A stretch of DNA of 64,000 bases from Luzula sylvatica. Taxonomy: Eukaryota > Streptophyta > Magnoliopsida > Poales > Juncaceae. The position numbers and the translations under genes are program-made. Under the pieces are notes generated by a model, which was given only the letters and a program-made list of their open reading frames with translations, was not told the origin of the DNA and did not search any database. Every line of letters starts with the position of its first letter. The first letter of the stretch is position 1. Where the stretch lies: the NCBI GenBank assembly GCA_946800325.1, contig OX326960.1, positions 55,016,855 to 55,080,854 on the forward strand, given 5' to 3'. This document shows, in pieces, positions 59,505-64,000 of the stretch.

Positions 59505-60450
59505 TTCATTGATGAATTGGATGAATAAAATGAGAATAGAATAAAAAAAAGGTCAGCATCAATTTATCACTTAATTGCAAAATTATATGATTGCATTGGC
59601 AACAAGATACCCTGCATTATATGGATTGAACAAGGAAATGACAAAATTAATGAATTTATACATAAATTTGCAAAAATAAATAAATAAATCCTAGTTATCC
59701 AGATCCTGCATTATGCTTAAATTGTAAGAAAACCTTTCTGTTTCATTCCTTGAGGAGCATTGTCAAGTAACCCCAAGGCGAATCAGAATGATGATGATAA
59801 GAATTCCATCTTTATTCACTGTGAATCCACATAAATTGAAAAAAGCTGCCCAAAGAGCCGAGGAGCTCGGATCCACTCGTGTCTCGGTAATTTCATATAT
59901 GCATTGGAAATAGCATTATTTCGCTGCACCCGTCAAATTGATGCAAAGATCAAAAATTTAAAGAGCCTTGGTTTTTCCAAAAAAGAGATTGATTCAATGA
60001 TTAAGACGATGCCCATGGTTCTGACAAATACGGATGAGAGAATTCACGAAGGCATCGATTTCTTAACAAGTGAAGCTGGTTTGGATCGGCCATGTATTGC
60101 TCTTCACCCAGCCCTAATTTCATATAGCTTGGAAAGAAGGTTAATTCCTAGGCATCATGTTATGAAATCTCTCGAGTCGAAAGGCCTTTCTAAAAAGTTA
60201 ACCTTCTGCTATGCCATGAAATTAAGTGTTGAGAAGTTTACAAGTAAGTTCATAGAACCATATAGAGATGAAATTCCTGAGGTGATTGAAACTTACGAAG
60301 CTGCTCGAGCCGGCAAAATATCCTTGGATAACAATATTAATGTTTGTGCTTTTGACATTTTGTAATTATTGCAGATAACTTGGTTGGTCCTTGTGGAGCA
60401 ACTAAGATTTGACAATTTTGACAAAATTAAAGTGCTTCCTTAATCTAATA
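59505..60450 (+). repeat. Duplicated mTERF locus segment, internally deleted
   Basis: 59505-59735 matches 61910-62135 (ATTGATGAATTGGATGAATA onward), and 59740-60440 matches 63175-63990. The intervening ~1 kb of the parent (including the start codon and N-terminal half) and about 115 bp after the parent's stop region are missing, so this is a deleted tandem duplicate. Confidence 0.85.
59740..60365 (+). pseudogene. mTERF family pseudogene (C-terminal half)
   Basis: Homologous to residues from about 191 to the end of the intact mTERF at 62608. It starts abruptly (EEHCQVTPRRIRMMMIRIPS), loses one base near 59885, reads into a stop (YMHWK-stop), and continues in another frame as IALFRCTRQIDAKIKNLKSL...SYSLERRLIPRHHVMKSLES to a new C-terminus (DNNINVCAFDIL) created by the second deletion. 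No start codon or organelle-targeting region remains, although 153 codons stay open after the frameshift. Non-functional by inference. Confidence 0.85.
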
Positions 60451-60860
60451 TATTTGCTTCATGTTTATGACATTTAGAACAATATTTGAATCTTCGATTT
60501 TTTGGAGACTCCATTCCAAAGAATAAAACGATTCTGGAGGCAACGTGAATTTTGGAGGGGAGCCGGACTATATATTGCGGCTCCATCCAAATTCTTTATT
60601 TGGTGCTAATTCTCCAATGGAATTATATTCTTCTGCAAAATATTATACATTGAGAATTGTCAAATTATTATTCTCCCAAATAGTCAGAATTCCAATATGA
60701 AGAATCCCCAGCTAGGCAAGAAATTTCTTTTTTTATGAAAGTTGCTCTTTATTTTTTATTTACCTAGTTAATTCTTTTGTTACCATGATCAAGTACAATA
60801 AATTCTTTTATTACCTCTCATGAACCGTCTCACTCTCCTTTCAATTACATGCACTTTAAT
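60451..60860. other. Spacer after the mTERF pseudogene
   Basis: CT- and AT-rich, with no gene seen. Confidence 0.4.
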
Positions 60861-61800
60861 TTCTCAATTTTTATTATAATATATATAAATTTTATTATTA
60901 TATAATAATAATTAGTATTTTTATAACTATATAATATTATAATAATAACTATACTCTATAGTAATTGTATTATAATACTAAAATAATAATATTATAATTA
61001 TTATATTCATATAATAATATTAAAATAAATATAATATTATATAATATTAATAATTATATTATGACAAATATAATATATATAATATTAATAATTATATAAT
61101 ATAATAATTATACTATATACTATTAATATAAAAATATATACTAGCTTTATTATAAAAGGCGAAACAAAAGAGTATAATCAAAGAATAATTATATTATATT
61201 TATTACATATATATAATGAATATGATATTATATATTATTATAATAATATAATAACTATTATGCAAAGTAATTATATTATATCTATAGAATTAATATAGTA
61301 TGTTATATATTATTATAAATAAAAATATTATGGATAAAGTACAATACTATTATTATTTCCATATAATTAATATAACATTATATATTATAATAATATATAA
61401 TAAATGTTATACATAGTAGTTATATTATACATATAATTAATATAATATTATATATATATAATATAATATAATATTATATGTATAATTAATATAATATTAT
61501 ATGTACAATTATAGAGAATATTATCGTATATTATATGGAATAAATATAATATTATAATAATTTAACCTTACATTTAATATTAATATACAATGTTATATTG
61601 ATTATATGGATATAATAAATATAATATACTCATTTTATTATTATATAATTGCTTTATAATTTGTAATATTATTATAATAATAAAATTCCAAAATTCCAAA
61701 TTCTAGACATTCATACAAAGAATTATAATTTCCAGCATCTTATAATTCGAACATCCAAATAAAATTTGAAATTATAAATTTTAGAACTTTTTACTCCTCC
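60861..61800. mobile_element. AT-rich element related to the Harbinger-like element at 15.7 kb
   Basis: Dense A/T with repeated ATATAATATTATA words (60870-61680). The right end AGCATCTTATAATTCGAACATC...TTTTTACTCCTCCACCTTGCCAA matches the reverse complement of the 15680 element end. The terminal GGCCCC is missing, and part of the end is repeated at about 61855-61885. It lies between the mTERF pseudogene and its parent. Confidence 0.55.
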
Positions 61801-62135
61801 ACCTTGCCAAATTAATTATCACTGAATTGCAAAATTATAACTGGTACATTTTCAGAACTTTTTACTCCTCCACCTTGCCAAGTTAAGAATAATTATAACT
61901 GGTACATTTTCATTGATGAATTGGATGAATAAAATGAGAATAGAATAAAAAAAGGTCAGCATCAATTTATCACTGAATTGCAAAATTATATATGACTGCA
62001 TTGGCAACTAGATACCCTGCATTATATGGAAATGACAAAATTAATGAATTTTTATAGATAAATTTGCTAAAAAATAAATAAATCCTAGTTATCCTGCATT
62101 ATACTTAAATTGCAAGAAAACCTTTTTGTCATTGG

Positions 62136-62607
62136 AAATTGCTGGTAATCCCCTTTATCCTCGAAAAAACATGCTGTTGTCCTCAATTTATAACTTGGAT
62201 TGAACTATAGAGAACCGAAAATTCGCCTCGTGCCACCGCTACATGCGAAAATCATACCAATCAAATCAGAGTTTTAGTATTTGTGTACCAGAAAATAGGG
62301 AAATTTACAAGAAATAAGTAAGATAACACATTTTATTCCAAGAAATATCATTAATTTTACATTAGGATATCCAAACGCACTCTTAAATCTTAATTGAAAA
62401 TTGAAAATAATAGTTTGTGGTCTCGCGATATTATTGTTTTTAAAAAGTTCCTAACTGGGCCTGCTAATTTGTGAGCCCATATTTTCTTCCTTTCCCACCA
62501 AAGCTCAACCCTTCTTACCACCATTTGTGAACTGCGAGAGTCGGCCACCACCCTTGTCTGGTTCCTCCGCCACCTGATTTCCAGCCACTCTCTTCTCCGC
62601 TTCCATA
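62136..62607. other. Upstream region of the intact mTERF gene
   Basis: Probable promoter and short leader. CCACTCTCTTCTCCGCTTCC precedes the ATG. No clear TATA box. Confidence 0.4.
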
Positions 62608-63771
62608 ATGCAACGTCACCTCGCAAAGAATCTCCTGTGCGACACCCGCTTCGCCTTAGTCTTTTCCGTACATCGACTCTTATCTACCACTTCTCTTCCC
62701 TTGGCCGAAGCCATAAGCGAAAATCCACCAACCAAATCCTCTTTTTCAGCCGAATATCTCGTCAAATCCTGCGGGTTTTCAATGGATAAAGCAATCAAAA
62801 CATCCAAATGGATCCCCCACCTCAGATCTCCTGCAAACCCGGATTCTATCCTCCAATTTCTTCGAGAATATGGGCTGAGTAATGCCGATATCAGAAAAGT
62901 GGTCACTTGCTCACCCCAAATCCTCTGTGCCAGCCTGGAAAATACTATAATGCCCAAATTCATCGGGATTCAAGAGATCGGATTCTCGCCCTCACAGGTC
63001 TGTCAACTACTTTCATCGACCCAAATCGTATCCCTAGGCAAACACAGCTTGCAGAGAAATATCGAGTTTTGGATGCCCTTTTTGGGGTCACCAGAGGACA
63101 TATTAAAGGCCCTAAAGAGGGCTACGTTTCTGCTTTCGGCTAACGTGGAGAAGGTGATCAAGCCCAATGTTTCGTTCCTTGAGGAGCATTGTCGAGTAAC
63201 CCCCATCCAAATCAGGAAGATGATGAAAAGAGTTCCAAGTCTATTCACCGTGAATACAAACAAATTGAAGAAAGCTGCCCAAAGAGCCGAAGAGCTTGGA
63301 TCGCCTCGTGGCTCAGGTAGTTTCGTATATGCATTGCAAATAGCATTATTCCGTAGCCCGGCCCTATTGGATGCCAAGATCAAGAATTTCAAGAACCTTG
63401 GTTTTTCCAAAAGAGATATTGATTTAATGATTAAGATTAATCCGAATGTGCTGTCAAGTTCAACTGAGAGAATTGGCAGAAGCATTGGTTTCTTAACAAT
63501 TGAAGTTGGTTTGCATCAGTCTTATATTGCTCTTCGCCCAGCCCTACTTTCGGTCAGCTTGGAAAGAAGGATAATTCCGAGGCATTATGTTATGAAATCT
63601 CTCGAGTCGAAAGGCCTTGGTAAAAAGTTGACCTTCTACTCTGTAGTGCTTTTGAGTGATGAGAAGTTTGCAAGCAAGTTCCTAGAACCATACCGAGATG
63701 AAATTTCTGAGGTGATTGAAGCTTACGAAGCTGCTCGAGCCAGCAAAATCTCCTTGGAAGACAGACTCTGA
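62608..63771 (+). CDS. mTERF: mTERF-domain protein, predicted organellar
   Basis: A 387-aa intronless ORF. The N-terminus MQRHLAKNLLCDTRFALVFS is Arg/Leu/Ser-rich and lacks acidic residues early, fitting a mitochondrial (or plastid) presequence of about 30-40 residues. The rest is a series of ~31-35-residue mTERF helical repeats with the pattern L..G....I......P..L: YGLSNADIRKVVTCSPQIL, IGFSPSQVCQLLSSTQIVSL, CRVTPIQIRKMMKRVPSLF, LGFSKRDIDLMIKINPNVL, VGLHQSYIALRPALLSVSLE, and RRIIPRHYVMKSLESKGL. The family binds nucleic acid in organelles and affects transcription, splicing or translation. The specific target is unknown. Length and single-exon structure fit the large plant-specific mTERF cluster. 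A truncated duplicate lies 2.2 kb upstream. The stop is at 63769-63771. Confidence 0.95.
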   Translation: MQRHLAKNLLCDTRFALVFSVHRLLSTTSLPLAEAISENPPTKSSFSAEYLVKSCGFSMDKAIKTSKWIPHLRSPANPDSILQFLREYGLSNADIRKVVTCSPQILCASLENTIMPKFIGIQEIGFSPSQVCQLLSSTQIVSLGKHSLQRNIEFWMPFLGSPEDILKALKRATFLLSANVEKVIKPNVSFLEEHCRVTPIQIRKMMKRVPSLFTVNTNKLKKAAQRAEELGSPRGSGSFVYALQIALFRSPALLDAKIKNFKNLGFSKRDIDLMIKINPNVLSSSTERIGRSIGFLTIEVGLHQSYIALRPALLSVSLERRIIPRHYVMKSLESKGLGKKLTFYSVVLLSDEKFASKFLEPYRDEISEVIEAYEAARASKISLEDRL

Positions 63772-64000
63772 TAAGCACCTAGCTAGGTAACTAGAATCTT
63801 TTAATTGAGAATACTGAATGATTACAATATTATAAAAATTAACAATATAAAGGATGGATGATTACTGTATTCTAACTAACAATATTAATGTTTGTGCTTT
63901 TGACATTCTGTAATTATTGCAGATAACTTGGTTGGTCCTTGTGGAGCAACTAGGATTTGACAATTTTTGCAAAATAAAAGTACTTCCTTAATCAAGTTTT
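63772..64000. other. mTERF 3' flank
   Basis: The 3' UTR region. 63885-63990 is shared with the pseudogene's 3' flank at about 60340-60440. Confidence 0.6.

Overview
The window is plant nuclear DNA, most likely from a eudicot. It is AT-rich, has spliced genes with GT/AG introns, and carries a DREB-type AP2/ERF factor, a trehalose-6-phosphate phosphatase and organellar mTERF genes. Most of it is layered transposable-element DNA, and only four intact host genes are well supported. I cannot name the species.

Layout. 1-7.6 kb holds a broken Mutator-like transposase gene (+) facing a broken plant-mobile-domain (PMD) gene (-); a 2.9-kb CACTA element with target-site duplication (TSD) TCT sits inside the PMD gene. 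8.4-10 kb is an intronless RAP2-4-like AP2/ERF gene. 10.9-12.2 kb is a foldback Mutator-like element with a 9-bp TSD. 14.5-25.3 kb is a mosaic: a small MITE, a PIF/Harbinger-like AT-rich element, two Helitron-type termini, a tandem ~2.2-kb segmental duplication carrying a decayed RNA-polymerase-subunit-like pseudogene, and a hAT MITE. 25.5-32.0 kb is an almost full-length L1-type LINE (-) bounded by a 15-bp TSD. 33.7-34.6 kb is a second Mutator-type foldback element. 40.8-41.7 kb is a GC-rich, minisatellite-bearing retroposon with a poly(A) tail and a 16-bp TSD. 42.3-45.4 kb holds truncated LINEs and a hAT deletion derivative with an 8-bp TSD. 49.2-51.9 kb is an 11-exon TPP gene whose leader is almost entirely a (CT)n tract. 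56.4-57.3 kb is a four-exon gene of unknown function with a C-terminal zinc ribbon. 57.7-59.5 kb is a retroelement-type zinc-knuckle/DUF4283-like ORF (-). 59.5-64 kb has a truncated mTERF pseudogene followed by its intact parent.

The host genes do not form a pathway. The AP2/ERF factor and TPP families are both tied to abiotic-stress and sugar signalling in plants, but nothing here shows that they act together. The strongest observations worth follow-up are the SVA-like VNTR retroposon at 40.8 kb; the same CCGACGGGCCGTCGG-type palindromes in a CACTA element and in a Mutator-like foldback element; and two LINE 3' ends enclosed by one TSD pair. All boundaries were read by eye; no database search was possible.
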